From contig CAJPNA010000072.1 in assembly GCA_905371865.1 (NCBI GenBank), positions 1 to 6,763 on the forward strand: a stretch of 6,763 nucleotides of DNA, in the 5' to 3' direction. The DNA is from an uncultured Carnobacterium sp. GTDB lineage: Bacteria > Bacillota > Bacilli > Lactobacillales > Aerococcaceae. The position numbers and the translations under genes are program-made. The notes below the pieces were generated by a model that was not told the origin of the DNA, did not search any database, and worked only from the letters and a program-made list of their open reading frames with translations. Positions within the stretch are counted from its first letter, which is position 1. Every line of letters begins with the position of its first letter. This document shows, piece after piece, positions 1-6,016 of the stretch.

Positions 1-77
1 TGTTGTTTTTGTTTCTTAAGATTTTCTTTTTTCTTAACTGGTTCTTCGCTCTTTAAAAGTTCATCAAACTCGTTCAT
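1..77 (-). CDS. N-terminus of an unidentified Lys/Glu-rich protein (cut by window edge)
   Basis: Only the first 25 codons are in the window. The peptide begins MNEFDELLKSEEPVKKKENL and is strongly charged: an acidic start followed by a Lys-rich stretch. The ATG at 75-77 is preceded by a strong Shine-Dalgarno site, GAGGTGG (83-89, minus strand), with a 5-nt gap. This strongly supports a real start even though so little of the gene is seen. It lies 16 nt after the stop of the 52-aa membrane protein and is probably co-transcribed with it. The visible residues hold no signal peptide or membrane segment, so the N-terminus is probably cytoplasmic. Function cannot be judged from this fragment. Confidence 0.75.
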   Translation of the reverse strand, partial: MNEFDELLKSEEPVKKKENLKKQKQ

Positions 78-93
78 TTAATCCACCTCATTA

Positions 94-252
94 TTAAAAT
101 ATTCCATCATCACCGAAGAAAAATTCATATGCCACATACAGAATGAATAATGTTGCTGCAACACCGAAAATTTCCTTCCATGGTAACGTAGATATAAATA
201 CTACAATCCACGTCCAAATCCATAAAATCCAACTTTTAATCATCGTTATCAT
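94..252 (-). CDS. 52-aa Trp-rich two-pass membrane miniprotein
   Basis: This is a small open frame that length cut-offs would miss. It begins MITMIKSWILWIWTWIVVFI and ends FGDDGIF before tandem TAA stops (94-96 and 91-93). Two hydrophobic helices are visible, about residues 8-23 and 28-46, joined by a short LPWKE turn. Five tryptophans fall at 8, 11, 13, 15 and 25. The start is the ATG at 250-252, 9 nt after GGAGGTG (262-268), which lies inside the last codons of the upstream gene. The inner ATG at 241-243 would be 18 nt away and is less likely. The first 17 nt overlap the end of the 441-aa gene in another frame, suggesting translational coupling. The lone Lys6 before helix 1, Lys26/Glu27 in the turn and the acidic tail do not fix the topology. 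Small hairpins of this kind occur among holins, secretion accessory subunits and conjugation proteins; I recognise no family. That it is coding is well supported; its function is unknown. Confidence 0.78.
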   Translation of the reverse strand: MITMIKSWILWIWTWIVVFISTLPWKEIFGVAATLFILYVAYEFFFGDDGIF

Positions 253-1561
253 TTGGGTCAACACCTCCGAATACTTCTAAGTACAATGTTCTAACATCAA
301 TTGGAATATGAAATTCCTTCGGCATTGGAAATACAATTACTAATTTATTTCCAGATAAATTCACTGTTGTACCGTCCACACCAAATGTTTTATCGATGTT
401 TTTATCCAATGAGCTAACGTTTGGAGATTGTGGGTCAAACGTCCACTCGTATTTCAACGTTAACGTAGTTGCACTTAGCACAAAGTCCACAAATGTTACT
501 TGATATTTAGAAGATGTGAGTAACGTTCCCATACCACGAGCTGTGTCAGCAGCAAATCTCTCAGCTGACTCTTTAATGTCCGCAATTTTCTGCGTATTGT
601 CCACAAAGTTGTCCACACCAAATGATGACTCATATTCTTCATAATCTTTATTCGCATTAGGGTCTTCGAAGTAGTACTTATCTTTTACTGGAGTTTGTGA
701 GCTGATAGACCATGTTCCACGGTCTTCTGATATTTCTAGTGCACCGAATTTACTCTTAGCATTGGTACGTTGCGTTGCCACATCACTCACGTTTTTCATT
801 AATTTTTCCAATTCCTCAACTGCAAAATGATTAATTGGTACTTCAAAAGAAATTCTTGAGTTTTTTACAATTGTAAATCCACTAAGTGACTGTCTAGTGT
901 TAATGTTCACTTTCATTTTCTTAAATGTCTGTAAAGCTTCAATGCGACCTTGCTTAGATGGGTCTCCATCATTATTTGACATCGCTTTGTACGCATTGGA
1001 TAAAAGTTGAGATATGTTCAATGAGCTTAAAATGCGACGTTTTAGTAACGCTGCTTCAAAGTCATTTCCAATAACATCTCTCTCATAATGTCTCCATCGT
1101 AATACAAGTTTAAACAAGTACGGGATTAAAGTGAGTACAAACAAGAGTGTTGATACTTTCATAATCAAATCCAATAACACTCTTGTTACATCAATCGCTT
1201 TACGACTCACGTCTTTAATCAGCGTATCCATCTGTACGTCACCAATTCCGTTCTTATTAGAATTAAGTGTACTCAATAATTTCTGTAATCCCGGTGAAAC
1301 AGACGGGTCATGTGTTGCTTGCTCAACTGTTGTAGGTGCTGTCTCAGTCACAACTTCTGTTGTTGAACTAATATCCGTAACAATTGGGTCATCTGGTCTA
1401 ACAACACCTAATAAAATATATAAAATTCCACAAATAATAAATATTGTTACAAGATTAATCATCTTATTCATTCTCTTTGGTCCAGCTTCCGAATGTCTAT
1501 ATTCGTCATTTTGGTAATCTCGCTCTTTTGCGACTCTCAAGAATGTTGTTAATGAATCCAA
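236..1561 (-). CDS. Two-pass membrane protein of unknown function, 441 aa, TTG start
   Basis: I do not recognise this family. The N-terminal ~33 residues are charged. A first membrane helix spans about 35-54, followed by an ~80-residue loop with a Thr/Val/Glu-rich section (about 62-83). A second helix spans about 131-153, ending in basic residues (KLVLRWRHYER). A ~285-residue domain follows to an acidic DPNDNDD tail. Basic residues before helix 1 (PKRMNK) and after helix 2 predict a cytoplasmic N-terminus and C-terminal domain, with the loop outside. The start is TTG at 1559-1561, 5 nt after GGTGAT; an in-frame TGA just upstream excludes a longer form. ATG at residue 31 is a fallback start that would remove most of the N-terminal tail. 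The gene is first after a terminator and overlaps the 52-aa gene by 17 nt. The layout resembles membrane-anchoring subunits beside coupling or secretion ATPases, but no ATPase motif is present, so this is only a guess. Confidence 0.88.
   Translation of the reverse strand: MDSLTTFLRVAKERDYQNDEYRHSEAGPKRMNKMINLVTIFIICGILYILLGVVRPDDPIVTDISSTTEVVTETAPTTVEQATHDPSVSPGLQKLLSTLNSNKNGIGDVQMDTLIKDVSRKAIDVTRVLLDLIMKVSTLLFVLTLIPYLFKLVLRWRHYERDVIGNDFEAALLKRRILSSLNISQLLSNAYKAMSNNDGDPSKQGRIEALQTFKKMKVNINTRQSLSGFTIVKNSRISFEVPINHFAVEELEKLMKNVSDVATQRTNAKSKFGALEISEDRGTWSISSQTPVKDKYYFEDPNANKDYEEYESSFGVDNFVDNTQKIADIKESAERFAADTARGMGTLLTSSKYQVTFVDFVLSATTLTLKYEWTFDPQSPNVSSLDKNIDKTFGVDGTTVNLSGNKLVIVFPMPKEFHIPIDVRTLYLEVFGGVDPNDNDD
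262..268 (-). promoter_or_regulatory. Ribosome binding site of the 52-aa gene, inside the upstream CDS
   Basis: GGAGGTG on the minus strand, 9 nt before the ATG at 250-252. It is embedded in the Gly-Gly-Val codons near the C-terminus of the 441-aa protein. It is the main argument for the 52-aa gene and for choosing its first ATG. Confidence 0.7.
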
Positions 1562-1565
1562 GTTA

Positions 1566-1572
1566 CATCACC
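1566..1572 (-). promoter_or_regulatory. Ribosome binding site deciding the TTG start of the 441-aa gene
   Basis: GGTGATG on the minus strand, leaving 5 nt between GGTGAT and the TTG codon at 1559-1561. It matches the 3' part of the extended Bacilli Shine-Dalgarno sequence (AGGAGGTGATC). The same GGTGATGT string precedes the 277-aa and 126-aa genes at nearly the same distance, which makes the non-ATG start more believable. Confidence 0.6.
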
Positions 1573-1600
1573 ATACTTTCATAAATAAATTGTCTTATAT

Positions 1601-1630
1601 GTATAAAAGAAAGGTGTTACCACCTTTCTT
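1601..1630 (-). terminator. Rho-independent terminator after the 640-aa gene
   Basis: A perfect 10-bp inverted repeat: AAGAAAGGTG pairs with CACCTTTCTT around a GTAA loop (1607-1630, minus-strand reading). The descending arm runs into a moderately T-rich stretch, TTTCTTTTATAC. The hairpin begins 20 nt after the stop codon of the 640-aa gene and lies in the only sizeable gap of the window (1562-1650). The stem has few G-C pairs and the T-tract is interrupted, so termination may be partial, leaving some read-through into the 441-aa gene. Confidence 0.75.
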
Positions 1631-1650
1631 CGAAATGTTACTATGTTTGA

Positions 1651-3573
1651 TTACTGACCGAATTTCTTTTGTAATTGTTCGTAAGTAATATGAATTTTTT
1701 CTCCGTTATCTCCACCGTCAGTGTATACAGAACCATCTGGTAATACTTCTAATACTTTAACTGTGTATTCTTTTTTATCTGCTTTAGTGATTACTAATGT
1801 GTCACCAACAGATACTAACGGTTTAACTGTCGTAGCTTCTGTCTGTTCAGCAGATGCTTGCTCAGATGTTGTTGGTTCATTTGTTGTATCGCTAGAATCT
1901 GGATTCATTAACATAACTGCACCCATTCCAACTGTTACAGCAGCTAACAATAATCCAGCACCAATTCCAATTTTAGCACCTAATCCCAATTTCTTTTTAG
2001 AGTTTGGTTCTTTAACATCTTCTTCCTCGTATTCATCAAATGTTTCTTCATCGTCAAATTCTGAGAAATCAATATCGTTACCATCTAAATCTTCGTCATC
2101 TTCTAGAGCAATGTCTTTTTGTTCATCCACATGAGATGTTACATCTTCTGTAGCTTCAACATCAGTTGTTTCAAATACATCAGAATCTAACAAATCATCG
2201 TAGTTTGCGTCATGTTCCAACTCTGTTGAATCATGTTCGTTCAAGTCCATATCTTCTGCTTGTTCAGTGACTGGAGCTTCAATCTCAACAGTTTTCTCAA
2301 CTGCTGGAGTAGCTTCTGGTTCTGCGTCTAATGATACTAAATCAAAATCAGCATCTAATTTTGCTAACTCCGCTTCAAAATCGTCAGCACTTGTTTCATG
2401 TGACTCAAATGTATCTTCATCAATAGTCTCAGCTTGGTCATAATTTGGAATTTCTTGTGGTTGTACGAATTCAGAACTTTCTTCATGTTCTACTTCATGT
2501 GTATCCTCAAATGTTGGTTGTACCTCAACCGGAGCAACTTGTGATTGTTTACTTGCTTTAATTGCATTAGATACTTCATCTAATTGACGTTGATATAGCT
2601 CTTGCATTCGTAAATATCTCATTAGTCGAGCTGTGCTACGGTCTCCGTTACCTTCAACAACCGCTCTAAGTACGTCAGTCTCAGCTTCTAATTTATTGTC
2701 AACTACAGCTTTGTTCAAGTCTGCAATAATTGGTTGTCGACTTAACACGTAATTAGCTGCTCGAACCTCAGAGTCATCTGGATTTACCATGTGATACTCA
2801 CGTTCCCACTCAATGAAGTGTTCATTCCAAGCTTCTTGTTTACGTCGTTCGTAAGATGATTTAATTTCATCTACTGTATTACGAACTTCTTCTTGTTCTT
2901 GTTCTAATTCCATTAAAGCTGCTCGATACTTGAGTAATGAATCTGTTGGTGCTTGTTTTAATTTTTCAGCAATCTGTTTAGCAGATTCATCAAATTTACC
3001 AGTTCGTACTAAATCATCTAATTCGTCTCCAATGATGAAACTTACATTTAATAATGAAGTGTCAAATTGTGATTTTAGTAGAACTACCTCACGGTCATTC
3101 AATAACTCTGTATCCACTTTAAGTGGTTCATTGATTCGTTCGTACAACTCTCTAGATGTTGGTAGAATAGTATTAACAACATGATTCAATGATGTTTCAT
3201 CATCAGTTGTATCAACTGAATCATCTTCTAATGTTGGTTCGTCAACAGAATCGTGCTCAGATTCATTGCCAACACCTTCCAAAATCGTTTCGATTGGTTT
3301 AATCTCACCAGATTCTGAATTGTAACGAATAACATTAATTGAACGTGGTTGATATTCTTTATCAACAGCAACTAACAACGTACTACCATCAAAAATGTCT
3401 TTTTCTAATTTTGACACTGGTACAATAACACGTTCATCGTATTCGTTCTCAGTTACGTATCCAATCGATTCTGTCTCAACAGCTTCATTCTCACCAATAA
3501 GTGCTCTTGTGAGTGCATATACATCCACATTACTCTTTGGGTTGAAATCCACGATTAAAAATTCTTTTTCCAT
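1651..3573 (-). CDS. Single-pass membrane protein with long acidic cytoplasmic region, 640 aa
   Basis: Function not recognised, but the architecture is clear. Residues 1-100 look like a compact mixed domain, with beta-type strands such as FLIVDF and STLLVAV. An acidic linker covers about 104-127. A mostly helical region (about 136-345) includes a likely coiled coil around 218-250. Residues 351-520 are extremely acidic: by my count 68 of 170 are Asp/Glu, with 3 Lys and no Arg. The basic KKK (526-528) precedes one membrane helix (about 534-556). A Ser/Thr/Glu/Ala-rich spacer (557-583) and a small ~55-residue domain rich in predicted beta strands (VGDTLVITKADKKEYTV...) end the protein. The positive-inside rule predicts about 530 residues in the cytoplasm and about 85 outside. 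There is no signal peptide. The ATG at 3571-3573 has AAAGGAG 7 nt upstream (3581-3587). The gene lies 23 nt after the 277-aa gene and is last before a terminator. A scaffold role in a membrane complex is an inference. Confidence 0.92.
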   Translation of the reverse strand: MEKEFLIVDFNPKSNVDVYALTRALIGENEAVETESIGYVTENEYDERVIVPVSKLEKDIFDGSTLLVAVDKEYQPRSINVIRYNSESGEIKPIETILEGVGNESEHDSVDEPTLEDDSVDTTDDETSLNHVVNTILPTSRELYERINEPLKVDTELLNDREVVLLKSQFDTSLLNVSFIIGDELDDLVRTGKFDESAKQIAEKLKQAPTDSLLKYRAALMELEQEQEEVRNTVDEIKSSYERRKQEAWNEHFIEWEREYHMVNPDDSEVRAANYVLSRQPIIADLNKAVVDNKLEAETDVLRAVVEGNGDRSTARLMRYLRMQELYQRQLDEVSNAIKASKQSQVAPVEVQPTFEDTHEVEHEESSEFVQPQEIPNYDQAETIDEDTFESHETSADDFEAELAKLDADFDLVSLDAEPEATPAVEKTVEIEAPVTEQAEDMDLNEHDSTELEHDANYDDLLDSDVFETTDVEATEDVTSHVDEQKDIALEDDEDLDGNDIDFSEFDDEETFDEYEEEDVKEPNSKKKLGLGAKIGIGAGLLLAAVTVGMGAVMLMNPDSSDTTNEPTTSEQASAEQTEATTVKPLVSVGDTLVITKADKKEYTVKVLEVLPDGSVYTDGGDNGEKIHITYEQLQKKFGQ

Positions 3574-3596
3574 ACGTTTGCTCCTTTATAAAATTT

Positions 3597-4430
3597 TTAC
3601 TGTAACATATAAATTATACATTGTAACTCATCCGATGTCAATACTTGATTTACATTTACCACTGTACAGATTACATGTTTCACATCTTTATTTAAAATGG
3701 TATTTGATGCTACAAGTGCCAACTCTTTAAAGCTAGATTGAATTAACTGATATTCCAATTCATGAATCTTCGTACTTGGCTTTACACCTTGTAACTTAAA
3801 CTTGTAAGTATCGAAGTCAAATCCACTTGGTAGTTCACCATTGGTGATTTTATCAATTAATGCAAATTGTGGAAATTCTAACGATGATTCTAGACCAACT
3901 TGGTCTTGTAATCGCATGATATCACGAACATATAACTCAGTTAAGTATAAGTTTAGCTTACTTGGTAATTCATTATCTCTTGGTAATACATTTCGTAATC
4001 CAATTGGTAAGTATGACTGTATCAAGAACTCAGCATAGTCTCGAACGACATCTGCTAGATTTTCATTTTCACTAGAGTCATCTTCATCGTTCAACATGTG
4101 GTCATTCATCAATGTTGATTCTTCATCTTCATTACTGTCATCATCAAAATTCTCGTCAATTAAAGATACTGGACTAAGTAATGATACACTATTAGAAGAT
4201 TTAGGTACAATTGGATTCACAACTAATTGAGTGTGTGAATTTTCAACGACTGTATCATTCACGTCATCTCGTAAATCTTCCACTGTAGGTGATTCTTCGA
4301 AAATTGATAATGCGTCTTTTGCTTGTGCGATGATATCATCGATAGTAATTGTTACGTCATCTGACATTGTAAAATCCAAGTCCATGAACGTTGTTGATAA
4401 CGAAATTGGTTTTAAATTCACTGGTTTCAT
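3597..4430 (-). CDS. Unidentified 277-aa cytoplasmic protein with acidic linker
   Basis: No family recognised. An N-terminal part (1-90) contains a short helix (IDDIIAQAKDALSIF). A low-complexity acidic linker follows (about 92-124, rich in Asp, Glu, Asn and Ser). The C-terminal domain (about 125-277) is predicted to be mainly helical and is rich in Leu, Tyr and aromatic residues. It has two cysteines (255 and 271). There is no signal peptide or membrane segment. The ATG at 4428-4430 shares an ATGA overlap with the stop of the 107-aa gene and has GGTGAT five nt upstream, so translation of the pair is probably coupled. The 640-aa membrane protein follows 23 nt downstream. The acidic linker echoes that of its neighbour, suggesting a flexible adaptor working with the same complex; this is inference. 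Confidence 0.88.
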   Translation of the reverse strand: MKPVNLKPISLSTTFMDLDFTMSDDVTITIDDIIAQAKDALSIFEESPTVEDLRDDVNDTVVENSHTQLVVNPIVPKSSNSVSLLSPVSLIDENFDDDSNEDEESTLMNDHMLNDEDDSSENENLADVVRDYAEFLIQSYLPIGLRNVLPRDNELPSKLNLYLTELYVRDIMRLQDQVGLESSLEFPQFALIDKITNGELPSGFDFDTYKFKLQGVKPSTKIHELEYQLIQSSFKELALVASNTILNKDVKHVICTVVNVNQVLTSDELQCIIYMLQ

Positions 4431-4750
4431 CCAACATCACCTTCACTTTCATTCGCACTCAAGAAGTATACAATGTAAATAATGGATAGACTTTTCATTA
4501 AATCAGAGTACTCCTGTTTGTACGATGTTTTCAAAAATTGTTTTAATGATTGATGGATTTTAACCAACTCAGTGTACGCTTGTTTACGTAAAGCAACATC
4601 ATTGCTTTCTTTGGTTTTCTCAAGTATGTTGATAATTAATTGCGACAATTCGATAAACTGTGAACCATGTCGTGTTGACATGATACTACCAATCTCACCG
4701 ATAATTCTGTCTTCGTTGATTATTGACATCAATAAATCATAATTCAACAT
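4427..4750 (-). CDS. Unidentified small helical protein, 107 aa
   Basis: The protein begins MLNYDLLMSIINEDRI and looks almost wholly alpha-helical. A basic middle (about 55-80) is followed by a hydrophobic stretch near the C-terminus (about 87-99, SLSIIYIVYFLSA). That stretch is short for a membrane span and may be a buried or amphipathic helix. The ATG at 4748-4750 was chosen: it lies 4 nt after the stop of the preceding gene, with GTGATG close upstream. The open frame extends further to a TTG at 4807, but that would overlap the preceding gene by 53 nt and lacks a ribosome site. The end overlaps the 277-aa gene by 4 nt (ATGA). It resembles the 126-aa neighbour in size and helical character, without obvious sequence similarity. 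Function unknown. Confidence 0.82.
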   Translation of the reverse strand: MLNYDLLMSIINEDRIIGEIGSIMSTRHGSQFIELSQLIINILEKTKESNDVALRKQAYTELVKIHQSLKQFLKTSYKQEYSDLMKSLSIIYIVYFLSANESEGDVG

Positions 4751-4754
4751 TTCA

Positions 4755-5135
4755 TCACATCTTTCTTGTTTCGTTATAGATATTTCCGATTTCTGGTACG
4801 GAATCAACCAATTCTAATGTGTGAGAAATGTAATGATACTCGTCAGAGTTTTGTGCGAAATCATTCACCACAATCTCACGAACATATTTCAAATTCTCCT
4901 TAATCGTCACTAATTTATTCAATAGCGGTTCGAATGGTCGTTGTAACTTACAAATCATAACAACGTTCGATGCTAGTTGGTTTAATTTTTGTGACAGTTC
5001 TAACACCTGTAATGCTAGTTCATCGTTTGTTGGTCGCACTAGTGCTCTTAATTCAATTAAGTTCAGCGCAGATTCTTTGAGAATTGACTCAGCACTTGCT
5101 CCCAATGCTTCCAATACATCTTCTTTAAATTCCAT
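4755..5135 (-). CDS. Unidentified small helical protein, 126 aa
   Basis: A helix-rich protein (starts MEFKEDVLEALGASAES, ends NETRKM) with heptad-like leucine spacing in residues 10-60 (ESILKESALNLIELRALV, then LALQVLELSQKLNQLA). This suggests a coiled coil or helical bundle. It has no signal peptide or membrane helix. The ATG at 5133-5135 was chosen because GGTGAT (5142-5147) lies 6 nt upstream, as in sister genes. A GTG two codons earlier (5139-5141) is possible but sits within the GGTGATG string. The start is 21 nt after the DUF1351 gene, and the 107-aa gene follows after 4 nt, so the set is one transcript. WXG100-type secreted helical hairpins were considered, but no WxG motif is present. 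Function unknown. Confidence 0.85.
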   Translation of the reverse strand: MEFKEDVLEALGASAESILKESALNLIELRALVRPTNDELALQVLELSQKLNQLASNVVMICKLQRPFEPLLNKLVTIKENLKYVREIVVNDFAQNSDEYHYISHTLELVDSVPEIGNIYNETRKM

Positions 5136-5156
5136 GTTCACATCACCGTCCTCTGG

Positions 5157-6014
5157 TTACAGAATTACTGTATAGTCAACTTTCAATCCTTTAAGCATTG
5201 CTTCCACACGTCTTAAATCGGATTTGTGAATTAAGATAGTAGCTTTTTCATCTAAATTGTCAATTTTAACATCTTCTTCGACTACTTTTTCTGCCACTTT
5301 CTCAACAATCTGTTCTTTAATCTCAACTTGACGTTGTTGTTCTAATTCAATAGCTTTATGCTCAGTTGCAATTAAGTTTAACGCTTGTAACTCATTCCAG
5401 TTAGTACGACTTAATGCGTCAGCGTTTTTCAAAACATCTTTTTCTGGATTCATAATATTTGCGACTAATTCATTAACTGCGATTAATCGTTCATCTAACT
5501 CACGAATAGCTGCTGTTTTAGATGTTGTAATGTTGAACCATGAACTGTTTTGAACATCTTCAAAACTCAACTGAGAATTTTTCAAGTGCTCAAAGTGTAC
5601 AATTGCATTCTTAAATGCTTGTTCCAACTCATATGCTTTTTCAGCTTTCATTCGAGCTTCATCTTCTTTTAGACCAACGTCTAATTTCTTGATGATACCA
5701 CTCATTAAACCAGAAGCTTCTGCTTTTTGTTCATTAACATGTCCAAACAAGTATGTTTGATGTTCTTTTACAGCTTTATTTAAATTTGTAGAATATTTAT
5801 TTACAGCTGCTCGGAATTTCTTGACATCTTGTCTATCTTCTGACTTATATTCATAATTGTCAATTTGTTCATCTAATTGTTTTAACTCAGCCATGAATTC
5901 ATCATGATTCACAATTGAGTAATGGTCTCCCACTAATTCCAATTCTAAGTGTAAGTCACTTACTACTGGAAGTAATGACTCACCTACACTACGTAGTGTA
6001 ATTTCATTTTTCAT
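5157..6014 (-). CDS. DUF1351 family phage-type protein, 285 aa
   Basis: I recognise the DUF1351 pattern, from memory and without a search. There is a long charged helical region (about 38-140). It is followed by the hallmark section at about 148-180 (LSFEDVQNSSWFNITTSKTA, then a helix with RELDERL) and a small C-terminal alpha/beta element with the phrase HKSDLRRVEAMLKGLKVDYTVIL-like at about 263-285. The length suits the family. Members are common in phages and prophages of Bacillota, often near single-strand annealing or recombination genes (RecT/ERF, SSB); their biochemical role is unknown. Residues 222-250 are a Glu/Lys/Gln-rich helix linking the hallmark region to the C-terminus. The ATG at 6012-6014 lies 2 nt after the stop of the first gene, with GAGAAAGG further upstream (6028-6035), a long but acceptable spacing. 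Here it sits among unknown genes, not recombination genes. Confidence 0.85.
   Translation of the reverse strand: MKNEITLRSVGESLLPVVSDLHLELELVGDHYSIVNHDEFMAELKQLDEQIDNYEYKSEDRQDVKKFRAAVNKYSTNLNKAVKEHQTYLFGHVNEQKAEASGLMSGIIKKLDVGLKEDEARMKAEKAYELEQAFKNAIVHFEHLKNSQLSFEDVQNSSWFNITTSKTAAIRELDERLIAVNELVANIMNPEKDVLKNADALSRTNWNELQALNLIATEHKAIELEQQRQVEIKEQIVEKVAEKVVEEDVKIDNLDEKATILIHKSDLRRVEAMLKGLKVDYTVIL
5985..6000. repeat. Perfect 16-bp palindrome at the start of the DUF1351 CDS
   Basis: TACACTACGTAGTGTA is identical on both strands. It lies 12 nt inside the DUF1351 coding sequence, across the Thr-Leu-Arg-Ser-Val codons. It could be a binding site for a dimeric DNA-binding protein, or in RNA a 6-bp stem with an ACGU loop close to the start codon. 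It may also be chance: I estimate about 0.1 such palindromes expected in a random window of this size. Confidence 0.5.
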
Positions 6015-6016
6015 CT

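Noticed and set aside
1131..1517. Plus-strand open frame of 128 codons, and other plus-strand frames at 1721-2134, 2930-3184, 3395-3730, 3841-4038, 4231-4482, 6125-6313 and 6331-6528
   Set aside because: All lie antisense to well-supported minus-strand genes. Their compositions (Ser/Thr-rich opposite Asp/Glu-rich or Leu-rich genes) are typical mirror-frame artefacts.
236..1561. The 441-aa protein as an FtsK/VirD4-type coupling ATPase
   Set aside because: The membrane layout is suggestive, but there is no Walker A (GxxGxGKS/T) or Walker B motif.
1573..1606. Possible promoter for the 441-aa gene (TATAAG-like -10)
   Set aside because: The matching -35 position falls inside the terminator stem and agrees poorly with the consensus, so I do not call it.
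4751..4807. Longer form of the 107-aa protein from the TTG at 4807
   Set aside because: It would overlap the preceding gene by 53 nt and has no ribosome site. The ATG at 4750 fits the tight packing of the operon.
5047..5061. Inverted repeat CTTAATT-C-AATTAAG inside the 126-aa gene
   Set aside because: It cannot form a stable hairpin with a one-base loop and is composed almost only of A and T.
4427..5135. The two small helical proteins as WXG100 (type VII secretion) substrates
   Set aside because: The size and helical content fit loosely, but neither has a WxG turn or a YxxxD/E tail signal, and no EssC-type ATPase is in the window.
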